DNA of 64,000 nt from Acinetobacter rudis (GCF_000829675.1 NZ_BBRX01000029.1:1-64000); one strand, 5' to 3'; shown: positions 20,261 through 29,783, numbered from the stretch's first letter. The notes: generated by a model not told the origin, from the sequence alone. Translations and numbers: made by a program.

Positions 20261-21457
20261 TTACTTATTTAAGATCGACTCAAAAGCCTTAAGACGCTTA
20301 TAAATAGACAGCAATTCAATAATCGTTGGCCACGAGCTTACTAAGAACTGCAATGATTCACGAATTTTTCCGAAAACATAACTAATTTGGTTAATTAATC
20401 CCAAGGTAATAATCCCTGCTGAAATAGATGGGAATAACATAATTAATCCAAACAACACATCTAACTGCAAATACCAATTACTAAAAACATTGAAATAGAC
20501 ATAGTGAAAATAAAGACGGAAATAATTGTGTCTTAAATCTGAATAGAGTGACTTTAATTGAACTGGCTCAGCGCGATCGGCATGATCTTCACCATAAACT
20601 AGTTCTTTACGATAAGCAGCCTCTACTTTTTGATTATTAAACTCAAGTCCAGGTAGTTTTATACCCACAATCATCAATAAGAACGTACCGAATAATGCCC
20701 ACCCCAAGGCTGCCCAAACCAACGAATATTTTATTTCACCAATTAAAGGCAAAATTGGCACATGCTCAGAGAGTTTAATCAGTAATGGTAAAAATGCGAT
20801 CAATATCAAAATTGCTTTAATGAATTCAACTCCAAGTGACTCCATTGTTTTTGCAAATCGCATTGTATCTTCTTGAACACGCTGGGAAGCACCTTCGATC
20901 GTTCTCAACTTTCCCCAATGTTCGATATAATAATCATTCATTGCGGTACGCCAACGAAAAACATAATGACTAACAAGAAAGAGATTAAATACAGCAATCG
21001 TAATATTTAACATTGCAATATATAAAAACGTGGAGGCTCCTTGATATAAAGAAGATATTTCCCCACCTTTATTTGTAAGCATCATTTGGATCATGTCCCA
21101 GAATGGACCGTACCAAGCATTGATTGCAACACTTGCCTGCACATTGAACCAAACATTAAATAAGATAAAGGCAGAACCCCAAACTGACCACTTTTGCCAA
21201 GGATGATTGGCTTTAAATTTCCAAAAACCAGCAAATAAACTGACTGAAGTGAGAAACCAAAGATAAAACCAAACAAAACGAGGAGACCAAAAACGACTCA
21301 CGCCAATCGCAAGCTCTGCATCAGCATAGCCTATAGGGAAACCAATATACTCACCAAAGCTCTTTCCACCGCTATACCAAAGCACAATATTTAATAAAAA
21401 CCACAGCACCAGAGACAAAAAAAACCACTTAGGATTTGGAAAAAAAGATCGAAACAT
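20261..21457 (-). CDS. sbmA: SbmA/BacA-like peptide antibiotic transporter
   Basis: Inner-membrane protein of 398 aa resembling E. coli SbmA, a proton-driven importer of microcins, bleomycin and proline-rich peptides with the fold of an ABC exporter but no ATPase. Visible are the N-terminal FFPNPKWFF and GGKSFGEYIGFP segments, about seven membrane helices and the RTAMNDYYIEHWGKLRTIEGASQRVQED-type coupling region (about residues 170-195). It is a single gene with a terminator behind it. The length is right for the family. Confidence 0.9.
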   Translation of the reverse strand: MFRSFFPNPKWFFLSLVLWFLLNIVLWYSGGKSFGEYIGFPIGYADAELAIGVSRFWSPRFVWFYLWFLTSVSLFAGFWKFKANHPWQKWSVWGSAFILFNVWFNVQASVAINAWYGPFWDMIQMMLTNKGGEISSLYQGASTFLYIAMLNITIAVFNLFLVSHYVFRWRTAMNDYYIEHWGKLRTIEGASQRVQEDTMRFAKTMESLGVEFIKAILILIAFLPLLIKLSEHVPILPLIGEIKYSLVWAALGWALFGTFLLMIVGIKLPGLEFNNQKVEAAYRKELVYGEDHADRAEPVQLKSLYSDLRHNYFRLYFHYVYFNVFSNWYLQLDVLFGLIMLFPSISAGIITLGLINQISYVFGKIRESLQFLVSSWPTIIELLSIYKRLKAFESILNK

Positions 21458-22052
21458 TAAATCATACTGCCCTATTTGTTATATTCATCAACCTTGATTG
21501 AAAGTTATATCGCAGCGCCTGCTGGGTCAACGTCTTTACGTTAAAGGTTACTTCCCATTTACATTAAACTTACACGATTAATTTGTGTTAGTTTTTAGCT
21601 GTATGTCAAGTATTTTCAATGTGCTAAATAACATCGGATAAGCCCATTACTTTATATTAGCACTTGATGAGGCAGTATATGATTATTAAAAACTTGCATA
21701 GTTTTTAAATAAATAAAATAAATTCCCAGAAAAAAATAAAGCCCCTCAATCTGGGGCTATGCCGCAATTATCCGGCAAAATGCTTTAACGGTTTAAAGCA
21801 CACATGGTGTACGTTTAGTTTGGCCCATAAACCATTTCACCGTACACGATGAAATATATCAGAGCTCACAAATAAACAAATGTTTTAATAACTAGTTCAA
21901 CAATTTAATGCATAACTTTCTTTTACAATTTGCAGTATTTTTATAGTAATACTGTCAACTTCTGATTTTTTTTATAATCGAAAACACCAAATTCAGCTCT
22001 GCTTAAGCAATAAGATTTTTAATTAAACTCTATTATTTATTGAGTGCTTGTC
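21458..22052. other. Gene-free region between sbmA and a broken membrane-protein gene
   Basis: 595 bases without a convincing protein gene. The centre (about 21731-21850) is densely folded and is described separately as a candidate small RNA. The flanks are AT-rich and would hold the promoters of sbmA and the rightward gene. Confidence 0.5.
21731..21847 (-). ncRNA. Candidate structured small RNA, minus strand, about 117 nt
   Basis: Read on the minus strand there are four hairpins in a row: outer stem GTGTACG/CGTACAC (21847-21841 with 21813-21807) enclosing GTTT/AAAC; a perfect 8-bp stem TGCTTTAA/TTAAAGCA (21800-21781); TGCCG/CGGCA (21777-21760); and AGCCCC/GGGGCT (21758-21740), followed by TTTATTTTTT, a terminator. 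A promoter-like TATATT lies at 21858-21853 with TTGTTT 15 bases further up, which puts the start near 21847. I do not recognise the family. Acinetobacter is reported to carry repeated C4-like sRNAs, one candidate identity. Confidence 0.5.
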
Positions 22053-22817
22053 ATGCATTCTGATCCCCATAAAATACTTATTAAAGTTCCAGAAATTACC
22101 GCCTTGTTTTGGATCACTAAAATTTTGGCCACAACATTTGGAGAAACAGCGGGAGATGCTCTGTCCATGTCCCTGAATCTGGGCTATCTGGTCAGTACAT
22201 TAATTTTTGCAGTAATTTTTATAAGCTTTCTTTATGTGCAAATACGAAGCAAAAGCTATCGGCCCGTTTTTTATTGATCAACCATTATAGCCAGTACCAC
22301 TGTAGGTACGACGCTCACTGATTTTGTTGATCGATCTTTAGGTATTGGCTATGTTGGAGGAAGTACATTACTACTCAGCTTAGTTCTGATCTCTTTATAT
22401 AGTTGGTATAAAACAGAACACTCGATTTCTCCCTATAGTGTAAACAGTCCCCGAGTCGAAATATTTTATTGGATCACTATTACTTTTTCACAAACACTTG
22501 GTACAGCTTTGGGAGATTGGTCCGCCGATACTGCTGGACTTGGTTATAGTGGTGGTATCATTTTATATTCTTCTTTAATTTTACTGATCTTAGCTCTGCA
22601 CTATCGCAGTAAAATTTCCAATACTCTATTATTTTGGGCAGCATTTATTTTGACACGTCCACTAGGTGCTGTTGTTGGGGATTTTTTAGATAAACCTCTT
22701 GATCATGGTGGACTGAACCTAAGTCGTTTTACTGCTTCATTTGTTCTATTAGTAGCTATTTGTTTATTTGCATATTGGTCAAACAAACTTAGTAAAAAAT
22801 CTCAAACAACCGCTTAG
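22053..22817 (+). pseudogene. COG4705-like membrane protein, interrupted by an in-frame TGA
   Basis: Polytopic membrane protein with an internal repeat: ITKILATTFGETAGDALS near the N-terminus and ITITFSQTLGTALGDW in the second half, a pattern I associate with COG4705. One frame runs from the ATG at 22053 (or GTG at 22044) to 22817, about 254 codons, with a single TGA at 22275-22277 after RPVFY. Homologous positions in this repeat family are usually Trp after a Tyr, so TGG to TGA is likely. Downstream coding (STIIASTTVGTTLTDF and on) is intact. As it stands only a 74-residue fragment, or a piece from 22509, could be made. Function of the family is unknown. Confidence 0.75.
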
Positions 22818-23580
22818 CAAAATATAGAACTTAAGCCAGCCAATACTATTTTGACTGGTTTAAAGCGAATTTTTTATCCACCTCGCATTGCCATTAAAAC
22901 AGTTCCGAACACTCTAAAACAGTTATTTTCTCAGTTGCCTTCCTCACTCTAATTAGCATCAGCCTCGGTATAAGTTCATCAAGTGTGTCTATGCATTTGA
23001 AGATAGAGCATGCCTGATCAATCTATCCATTTTGGCACTCTAATACATCAGCACAATACTATTTCTATTGATCAGTCCATGAAAATATAAAATGATCTCT
23101 CCATGATAAAAACAAATTCCTTTTCTCTGATATTTTTAAAAGCTTGCCTTACTATTTTTTGAATCACAATAATCAGATAAATCCATTAAGCACAATTATA
23201 AATACAAACTTCACAATGTAACTTTTAAAACTTATAAATATTTTACTTCATCAACTAAAATCATGATGTATTTTCTATAAAATACCGTCTAAAAGCAAGA
23301 CCAAAACAACTTATAAGTTGAATGCAAAAAAAGATTAAAAAAAATACCAGACAAAATTAGTTATGTTTTTAATTGTTAATTCAAATTAAATAAAATATAG
23401 CTAAAAAGCTAAAATAAGGCTTTAAGTAATGTAAAAAAACCATGTAATTAATTTAAATTAATAATTTATATTTTACACCATGTTATAGTTTTCGCATAAA
23501 CTATGCGAAAATACGAAATTAAAACACTAAACTTGTGTTATGTAATCTCGTGCTATATTCACATGCTGATGGAGTTTAAT
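22818..23580. other. AT-rich gene-free region upstream of the kynureninase-like gene
   Basis: About 760 bases with no convincing gene on either strand. There is a weak hairpin just after 22830, a 14-base palindrome CAACTTATAAGTTG at 23307-23320, long A/T tracts around 23320-23470 and the operator-like repeat at 23489-23511. Part may be decayed coding sequence, but I could not recognise any. Confidence 0.4.
23489..23511 (+). promoter_or_regulatory. Perfect inverted repeat, likely operator of the kynureninase-like gene
   Basis: TTTTCGCATA-AAC-TATGCGAAAA is a perfect 10-bp inverted repeat with a 3-base spacer. A -10-like TATAGT overlaps its left edge (23484-23489), so a bound regulator would cover the start of transcription and probably repress. 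It lies 70 bases upstream of the chosen start codon. Confidence 0.6.
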
Positions 23581-24849
23581 GTGAAAATACTTAACCAGAA
23601 ATATTGTGTAGCATTAGATGATAAAGATGAGCTACAACATTTAAAAAATGAGTTTGTTCTGCCAAACTCAATCATTTATTTAGGAGGGAATACGTTAGGT
23701 GCACGTCCACACTCTTCAAGTGCCTTAACCCAACAATTCATTGCACATGAATGGGACGAGAAGCTCGCTCATCATTTAAGCAATGAAGATTACCATACTG
23801 AACTACCACGTGATTTAGGAAATAAAATTGCAGGGTTAATTGGTGCAAATAATGATGAAGTCATGGTCGCTGACTCAACAGCACTTAATTTATTTAAAAC
23901 ACTCGCTGCAGCAATCAAGATCCAAGCAAAAAAACATCCTGAGGCAAGGCTTATCGTTGCAGAAAGAGATGCACTCCCCACTGATATTCATATTATTCAG
24001 AGTTTTATTGAGCTACATCAGCAGCTTTATCAACTTGAATTAATTGAACATGAAAATGAGCTTGAGCAGCTCTTGGCAACGGGTCAAGTTGCTGTGGTGG
24101 TGTTATCTCAAATTCATCATTGTACAGGTCGTCTCAAAGACCTCATGACCATCAATAGACTTATTCACCAACATTTCGCCTTAGTGATTTGGGATTTATG
24201 TCAATCGGTAGGTGTATTTCCAACTCAACTGAACCAAAGCCAAGCTGACTTTGCCGTGGGTTGTACCTATAAATATCTTAATGGGGGCCCAGGTGCTCCA
24301 GCATTTCTTTGGGTGAATGAAAAGCATTTAACCACCTTTTGGGACCCTCTCAATGCTTGGAATAATCATAACAACCCACTAGATATCATTGACTTTTATG
24401 AACCATTTACTGGACTTAAACGTTATATGTCAGCTCATCAACCGATTATTTCTATGCGTTTAATCGAATGTGGACTCAATATATTTGCTAAAACTAACTT
24501 GGAGGCGATTCGATTAAAATCTTTGAAACTGACTGATCTATTTATTGAATTAATGGAACAAGAATGTGCTGATTTTAATTTTAAATTAATTACACCCCAA
24601 GAACACCAACATCGTGGTGGTCATTTAAGTTACAACCATCCTTTTGCCTATGAGATTTGTCAAGCATTATGTGCACGTGGTGTAATTACCGACTATAGAG
24701 AAGCTGATATTATCCGTTTTGCTTTTGCACCACTTTATATTCGTTATATTGATGTTTGGAATACAGTGCAACAAATCAAATCAGTTATGCAAAATGTTGA
24801 ATGGCAAATTAAACCTTATCTCTTAACTCATAACATTAATTATGACTAA
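23581..24849 (+). CDS. Kynureninase-like PLP-dependent enzyme
   Basis: Class V aminotransferase-fold protein of about 422 aa. PLP-binding Lys231 sits in GCTYKYLNGGPGAP and the cofactor Asp205 in IWDLCQS. The substrate-site ALPTDIHII and the late RGGHLSY also match kynureninase, which cleaves kynurenine to anthranilate and alanine. The usual YLDGNSLG reads YLGGNTLG here, so the substrate may differ. The GTG at 23581 is chosen because GGAG lies 7 bases before it and because the inverted repeat at 23489 must lie outside the coding region. No other tryptophan-degradation gene is near. Confidence 0.75.
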   Translation: MKILNQKYCVALDDKDELQHLKNEFVLPNSIIYLGGNTLGARPHSSSALTQQFIAHEWDEKLAHHLSNEDYHTELPRDLGNKIAGLIGANNDEVMVADSTALNLFKTLAAAIKIQAKKHPEARLIVAERDALPTDIHIIQSFIELHQQLYQLELIEHENELEQLLATGQVAVVVLSQIHHCTGRLKDLMTINRLIHQHFALVIWDLCQSVGVFPTQLNQSQADFAVGCTYKYLNGGPGAPAFLWVNEKHLTTFWDPLNAWNNHNNPLDIIDFYEPFTGLKRYMSAHQPIISMRLIECGLNIFAKTNLEAIRLKSLKLTDLFIELMEQECADFNFKLITPQEHQHRGGHLSYNHPFAYEICQALCARGVITDYREADIIRFAFAPLYIRYIDVWNTVQQIKSVMQNVEWQIKPYLLTHNINYD

Positions 24850-24855
24850 TATAAT

Positions 24856-24882
24856 AAAAATGGGAGTATAACTCCCATTTTT
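24856..24882. terminator. Rho-independent terminator
   Basis: Perfect 12-bp stem AAAAATGGGAGT / ACTCCCATTTTT with a 3-base loop. It is placed between convergent genes. Confidence 0.85.
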
Positions 24883-24902
24883 ATTTCCATGCTTAAAACA
24901 GA

Positions 24903-25205
24903 TTATAAAGGTGCATGGTTAATCTTAGATAATTCGTTATTCGTGGTAAAAATTTTACCCTCGACCTCATCTATTCCAAAACCATTTAACCGAAGACTAT
25001 GCATCTTTAAATAATTTTGTGCATCAGATTCAGTCTCAAATAGGTAAATCCCCCCTGCTCGATTTTCTGCTTGGTTTTCAGTCCAAATCTTCCAAATCAT
25101 TCCCGCTTCGTGGTTAATGGACTGTGCGAGATCCTGCATAGCAGCGGTCATCTCACTGCCCCAAGGCCCATTAAATGGAAAATCAACTTGCAATATATAT
25201 GTCAT
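24903..25205 (-). CDS. YdhR-family putative monooxygenase
   Basis: Small dimeric alpha/beta-barrel type protein of 100 aa. It resembles E. coli YdhR: it opens with TYILQVDFPFNGPWG, has GMIWKIWTENQ in the middle and GGIYLFETESDAQNYLKMH before the last strand. The role of this family is unproven; it has been proposed to act on aromatic compounds. It precedes the fuconate operon on the same strand but is separated from it by a spacer of 70 bases and could be its last gene. Confidence 0.82.
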   Translation of the reverse strand: MTYILQVDFPFNGPWGSEMTAAMQDLAQSINHEAGMIWKIWTENQAENRAGGIYLFETESDAQNYLKMHSLRLNGFGIDEVEGKIFTTNNELSKINHAPL

Positions 25206-25277
25206 GGTGTCTGCTATATTGGTTAAGATGTGCAGTCAGCAGTATGCCATATCCTCCAGAGCTTATCGTTAACAACG

Positions 25278-26561
25278 TTAGGCGCTTCGCGGTCTTGCCC
25301 ACAATAAGCAAAGCACACCAATAAATGCGACACTTGCTAGAACAAATAAACCAGCAATATCGTTATGCCAGATTTGATCCATCCAATTTTTCAAATTAGG
25401 GGCTACAAACCCGCCCAAATTGCCCAGTGCACCAATAAGTGCGGCGCCAATTGCCGTTGCCTTCCCTGATAAATACTGCGTAGGTAGATTCCAAAATATC
25501 GGCTGCACCACAATGAAACCAACAATAGCTAAACTAATAGCGATTAGAAAACCTGTGATATGTGTTGTGAATGTTGAAAATGTAATACCTAAAACTGCGC
25601 AAAGTAATAGCCCAATCGCCATGTTATGCCAGTTTGCTTTGCGATCTGCCCAACGTGTTAATAAGGGTAAAGAAATTAATACGACTAACCAAGGTACGGC
25701 ACTATATAAACCGACTTCCAAACCGACGGGCTGATTCAATATCAAAGACAGTTTAGTGGGTAGATAAAACAAAACACCATAAACACTCATCTGAATACTA
25801 AAATAAATCAATACAAACCGCCAAACTCTCCAATCTGATAAGACAGACTTTAATGATCCTGTTGCTAAGACTGCTTGCTGTTGATCACTATATAGAGCGC
25901 TATTGAGCAATTTTTTCTCTTCATCATTTAACCATTTTGCATCATTGGGTTGACTGACCAAAATAAAATATCCAACCACCCCAACAATCACAGTCATTGA
26001 ACCTTGTACTAAAAACATCCATTGCCAATTTTTAAGTGCAAAGTTCGATTCCGTTTCTAATAGCCACCCTGAAAATGGCCCACCTAACATTAAAGCCAAA
26101 GGAACACCCAAATAATACCAGCCATAAGCTTGCCCACGATATGCACTTGGAAACCAATAGGTCAAAAACAATATTACGCCAGGTGCAAAACCAGCTTCAG
26201 CAGCTCCCAACAAGAAACGTAAAACATAAAAGCTTATGGGATCTCGCACAAACATCATCGCAATACAGACAATCCCCCAACTCACCATAATACGACTTAA
26301 CCAAAAACGAGCTCCCATTCGATGCAACATTAAATTACTGGGGATTTCAAATAGTGCATAACCAATGAAAAATATTCCTGCACCTAGGGCATAGGCTGAA
26401 TCACTAATTCCGACATCGAGTTCTATATAATGCTTTACAAAACCAATATTAGATCGATCCAACATAGAGAGCGCGTACATCAATATAATGATTGGCAGTA
26501 GGTGCCACTTTACTCGCCGAATAACATTATTCAGCTGCTGCTTATCCTGAGCAGTATCCAT
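25278..26561 (-). CDS. MFS transporter, anion:cation symporter type
   Basis: Inner-membrane symporter of about 427 aa with twelve predicted helices. Start at 26561 (MDTAQDKQQL) follows AAGGAATG, a clear ribosome-binding site. Family marks: LDRSNIGFVKHYIELDVGIS in helix 1/loop, GYALFEIPSNLMLHRMGAR between helices 2 and 3, and RFLLGAAEAGFAPGVILFLTYWFP. This is the ACS group that carries sugar acids and other organic anions. It is downstream of the fuconate dehydratase gene in one operon, so L-fuconate or a related acid is the likely cargo. Confidence 0.85.
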   Translation of the reverse strand: MDTAQDKQQLNNVIRRVKWHLLPIIILMYALSMLDRSNIGFVKHYIELDVGISDSAYALGAGIFFIGYALFEIPSNLMLHRMGARFWLSRIMVSWGIVCIAMMFVRDPISFYVLRFLLGAAEAGFAPGVILFLTYWFPSAYRGQAYGWYYLGVPLALMLGGPFSGWLLETESNFALKNWQWMFLVQGSMTVIVGVVGYFILVSQPNDAKWLNDEEKKLLNSALYSDQQQAVLATGSLKSVLSDWRVWRFVLIYFSIQMSVYGVLFYLPTKLSLILNQPVGLEVGLYSAVPWLVVLISLPLLTRWADRKANWHNMAIGLLLCAVLGITFSTFTTHITGFLIAISLAIVGFIVVQPIFWNLPTQYLSGKATAIGAALIGALGNLGGFVAPNLKNWMDQIWHNDIAGLFVLASVAFIGVLCLLWARPRSA

Positions 26562-26642
26562 ATTCACATTCCTTTGATATATGTGAAAAAAAGCCACTTG
26601 TTTTATTATTTTTTAAAATGTACAAGTGACGGGATCATCATT

Positions 26643-27926
26643 TTATTTACACTGAGTATGTCGATATTGTTTTAAGCTGCTTGCTTTCATTTCTATTGAA
26701 AAGCCCGCTAAATGTGGTGGCATATATGCAGCCTTGTGTATTACACAAGGCTCTATAAAGTGCTCATGTAAATGGTCCACATACTCAGTTACACGATCTT
26801 GTTTTGTGGCAGAAAAACATAAATAATCAATCATTGAATAATGCTGAACATACTCACATAAGCCGACCCCACCCGCATGTGGACAAACTTTTAATTGATA
26901 TTTGGCTGCCATTAATAGAACAGCCAACACTTCATTGACCCCACCCAAGCGACATGCATCTAACTGAATTATATCTACAGCTTCTCGCATCATAAATTGC
27001 TTGAACATGATACGGTTTTGACACATTTCACCAGTGGCCACTTCAATCGGTTTCACTGCAAAACGAATTGCACGGTGTGCTTCAATATCATCAGGAGAAG
27101 TGGGCTCTTCAATAAACCAAGGATCGGCAAAAGCTAATTTCCCAACCCAATCAATAGCTTGGTCCCTCTCCCATACTTGATTGGCATCAATCATTAATTT
27201 TCGATCAGTACCAATGATATCGCGTGCAATTTTTACCCGCCGTATATCTTCATCAATATCACGTCCCACTTTAAGTTTAATGTGGGAAAAACCTTGATCT
27301 ACAGCTTCTCGGCACAAGTACGCTAACTTTTCATCGCTATAACCTAACCATCCAGCCGATGTGGTGTAACATGGATAGCCATTTAACAATAACTCTTGTT
27401 CTCTAAGTTCTTTATGTGCAGCACGTTGCTGTAATAAGATCAAAGCTTCATCTGATGTAATACAATCAGTCAAATAACGAAAATCAATACATTTCACCAA
27501 CTGTTCAGGACTCATATCCGCAATCAGTTTCCATAGCGGTTTATCTACATATTTTGCCCAAAGATCCCAAATCGCATTGACTACAGCCGCTGTTGCCAAG
27601 TGAATCACGCCTTTATCTGGCCCAATCCAACGTAATTGGCTATCTGATGTTAACGCCCTCCACATCTGTGCAGGATCTGCGATTACTTGTTCAATATTTA
27701 TTCCAACAATAAGATGTCGCATAGCCTCAATCGCCGCACAACACACTTCATTACCGCGCCCGATCGTAAAGGTTAAGCCGTGTCCAGATAACTGTGGATC
27801 TTGTGTTTTCAATATGACATAAGCAGCAGAATAGTCTGGATCTGGATTCATAGCATCCGATCCATCACGTTGCTCTGATGTGGGAAAACGAAGATCTAAA
27901 ACTTCAATGTCTATAATTTCAATCAT
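26643..27926 (-). CDS. fucD: L-fuconate dehydratase
   Basis: Enolase-superfamily enzyme of 427 aa converting L-fuconate to 2-keto-3-deoxy-L-fuconate. Active-site residues fall one position before those I recall for Xanthomonas FucD: Lys217 and Lys219 (IKLKV), Asp247 and Asn249 (IDANQ), Glu273 (IEEP), Glu300 (TGE) and His350 (PHAGG). The N-terminal RFPTSEQRDGSDAMNPDPDY is typical of this subgroup. Gene order (SDR, FAH-type hydrolase, dehydratase, MFS) gives a full route from the acid to pyruvate and lactate. Related acids may also be substrates. Confidence 0.9.
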   Translation of the reverse strand: MIEIIDIEVLDLRFPTSEQRDGSDAMNPDPDYSAAYVILKTQDPQLSGHGLTFTIGRGNEVCCAAIEAMRHLIVGINIEQVIADPAQMWRALTSDSQLRWIGPDKGVIHLATAAVVNAIWDLWAKYVDKPLWKLIADMSPEQLVKCIDFRYLTDCITSDEALILLQQRAAHKELREQELLLNGYPCYTTSAGWLGYSDEKLAYLCREAVDQGFSHIKLKVGRDIDEDIRRVKIARDIIGTDRKLMIDANQVWERDQAIDWVGKLAFADPWFIEEPTSPDDIEAHRAIRFAVKPIEVATGEMCQNRIMFKQFMMREAVDIIQLDACRLGGVNEVLAVLLMAAKYQLKVCPHAGGVGLCEYVQHYSMIDYLCFSATKQDRVTEYVDHLHEHFIEPCVIHKAAYMPPHLAGFSIEMKASSLKQYRHTQCK

Positions 27927-28039
27927 TTTAATGTCCTTAATAAATGATCTTAGCGTGATCTCTGATTTTTAAGAAAATAGCAGTTCGACGTAGTATGAAA
28001 ATCATCTACGTAGGTTTATCTCATCGCTGAAAAGGCTTG

Positions 28040-28885
28040 TTATATTTTGGCTGCAATCACTCGTTGTTTTTGCTCACCCAGACCATCAATACCCAAATGC
28101 ATCAATTGTCCTGAACGCAAATAGACTGGAGGGTTTTGTCCTAAACCTACACCAGGTGGCGTGCCTGTCGAGATAATATCTCCAGCTTGTAAACTCATAA
28201 ATTGGCTTAAATAACTAATAATTGTTGCTACATCAAAAATCATTGTGCTGCTATGTCCATCTTGATACCGCTGGCCATCAACGTCTAACCAAAGATGAAG
28301 TTGACCTGGATCAGCGATTTCATCACGTGTAACCAACCACGGTCCGATGGGCCCAAAGGTATCGCAGCCCTTACCCTTGTCCCATGTTCCAGTTCCCTCT
28401 AACTGGAATTGACGCTCAGAAATATCATTTACAACACAGTAACCAGCAACATAATTCATCGCATCACTACGTTCGATATATCGTCCTGATTTACCTATCA
28501 CCACGCCCAGCTCTACTTCCCAATCAGTTTTTTCAGAACCACGAGGGATTTCAATATCATCATTTGGTCCAACCACTGCACTGGTCCATTTAGCAAATAC
28601 GACAGGTTCACTGGGAATATCTGCACCTGATTCAGCAGCATGATCGGCATAATTCAAACCAATACAGATAAATTTGCCAATATCTCCAACACACGCACCA
28701 ATGCGCACATCAGCATCAACCACAGGTAATTGTTGTAAATCTAATGCCGCTATTTTATCGAGTTCAGTCTCAAGTGTATGACCATTAATATCTTTAACGA
28801 TATTGGATAAGTCACGAATCTTCCCATCTATATCCAAAATAGCGGGTTTCTCTTGACCTTTTTTACCATATCTTAAGAGTTTCAT
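28040..28885 (-). CDS. FAH-family hydrolase, likely 2,4-diketo-3-deoxy-L-fuconate hydrolase
   Basis: Fumarylacetoacetase-fold enzyme of 281 aa. Metal ligands and core motifs are visible: GLNYADHAAESG, WEVELGVVIGKSGR, GPWLVTRDEI and GDIISTGTPPGVG. In this context it should cleave 2,4-diketo-3-deoxy-L-fuconate to pyruvate and L-lactate. AAGGAAATACT precedes the ATG. It lies 17 bases after the SDR gene in the same operon. Database names for this family (ureidoglycolate lyase) would be misleading here. Confidence 0.82.
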   Translation of the reverse strand: MKLLRYGKKGQEKPAILDIDGKIRDLSNIVKDINGHTLETELDKIAALDLQQLPVVDADVRIGACVGDIGKFICIGLNYADHAAESGADIPSEPVVFAKWTSAVVGPNDDIEIPRGSEKTDWEVELGVVIGKSGRYIERSDAMNYVAGYCVVNDISERQFQLEGTGTWDKGKGCDTFGPIGPWLVTRDEIADPGQLHLWLDVDGQRYQDGHSSTMIFDVATIISYLSQFMSLQAGDIISTGTPPGVGLGQNPPVYLRSGQLMHLGIDGLGEQKQRVIAAKI

Positions 28886-28902
28886 AGTATTTCCTTATTG
28901 GT

Positions 28903-29655
28903 TTAATTGGTCCAACCACCATCAATATGGTTAAATGTTCCTGTGGTAAAAGCAGATTCATCACTGGCCAAATACACGGCTAATGCAGCAACTTCTGCTG
29001 CATTACCGATCCTTCCCATAGGCTGGCGTGAAATAAACTGTTGATATACTTCTTCTCTAGACCGATGCTCTCGCTCAGCTTGATGTTCAATGCGTTGTTG
29101 TAAAGAAGGAGAATCTATGGTTCCAGGACAAATAGCATTACAGCGTAAACCTTGTGTTATATAGTCCGCTGCAATTGCTTTAGTCATGCCCAATACCGCA
29201 GCCTTTGTCGCGCTGTAAGCAAAACGATCCATCACGCCTTTAATACTTGAAGCTGCTGAGGCCATATTGATAATTGAGGAGCTTGGCCGTAAGAGTAGCT
29301 GCGGCAAGAAAGCGCGAATCATGTAATACATCGAATCCACATTTATTTTAAAAGCTTGATGCCACTGTTCTTGGCTACACGCCAAAATATTGCCGGTCGG
29401 TACCCACCCCGCACAGTTAAACAGTACATCTGTATAAGGATAATGCCGAGCAAGATCCACAACTTGTTCAACTTGTGTCACATCTAATAATTCAATTTCA
29501 ATGCGATTAGATTGTTGCTGTAATTGTTTTAATGCAGCAAGATTAATATCTGTTGCAATCACATGTGCTCCTTCTTGAGCAAAGGCCAATACAGTGGCTC
29601 GACCAATCCCTTGAGCTGCTGCTGTAATAATGCAAGTTTTGTTTGCGAGTCTCAT
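28903..29655 (-). CDS. SDR dehydrogenase, likely 2-keto-3-deoxy-L-fuconate dehydrogenase
   Basis: Short-chain dehydrogenase of 250 aa. The glycine motif is TAAAQGIGRA, a form shared with DHRS6-like and ketodeoxyfuconate dehydrogenases; NCAG, the catalytic Tyr and Lys in YSATK and the PGTIDSP segment follow. It would oxidise C4 of 2-keto-3-deoxy-L-fuconate with NAD. It is the first gene of the leftward operon, with a TATAAT at 29682-29677 upstream and the regulator operator just beyond. Confidence 0.82.
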   Translation of the reverse strand: MRLANKTCIITAAAQGIGRATVLAFAQEGAHVIATDINLAALKQLQQQSNRIEIELLDVTQVEQVVDLARHYPYTDVLFNCAGWVPTGNILACSQEQWHQAFKINVDSMYYMIRAFLPQLLLRPSSSIINMASAASSIKGVMDRFAYSATKAAVLGMTKAIAADYITQGLRCNAICPGTIDSPSLQQRIEHQAEREHRSREEVYQQFISRQPMGRIGNAAEVAALAVYLASDESAFTTGTFNHIDGGWTN

Positions 29656-29675
29656 CTTCTTTTCATCCCGATTTA

Positions 29676-29728
29676 CATTATACTAAGAGGGAAATACAAA
29701 TTGTACAGACCAAAATATTGGTCTAGAC
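29676..29728 (-). promoter_or_regulatory. Fuconate operon promoter and FadR-type operator
   Basis: On the minus strand a perfect TATAAT lies at 29682-29677. Just upstream is AGACCAA-AATA-TTGGTCT, a perfect 7-bp inverted repeat (29707-29724), overlapped by the palindrome GTCTAGAC (29721-29728). TGGTCTAGACCA-type sites are typical for the GntR/FadR group. The divergent FadR-type regulator starts 55 bases to the right. Confidence 0.65.
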
Positions 29729-29783
29729 AATTTACGAGCATTTATTATTTTTGGCAAGACCAAATGTTAAAAAGTTGAGTTCT

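Noticed and set aside
21720-21850. Plus-strand riboswitch (for example manganese type) for the following membrane-protein gene
   Set aside because: The terminator T-run and the promoter-like element both fit the minus strand, and the plus strand shows no matching riboswitch core.
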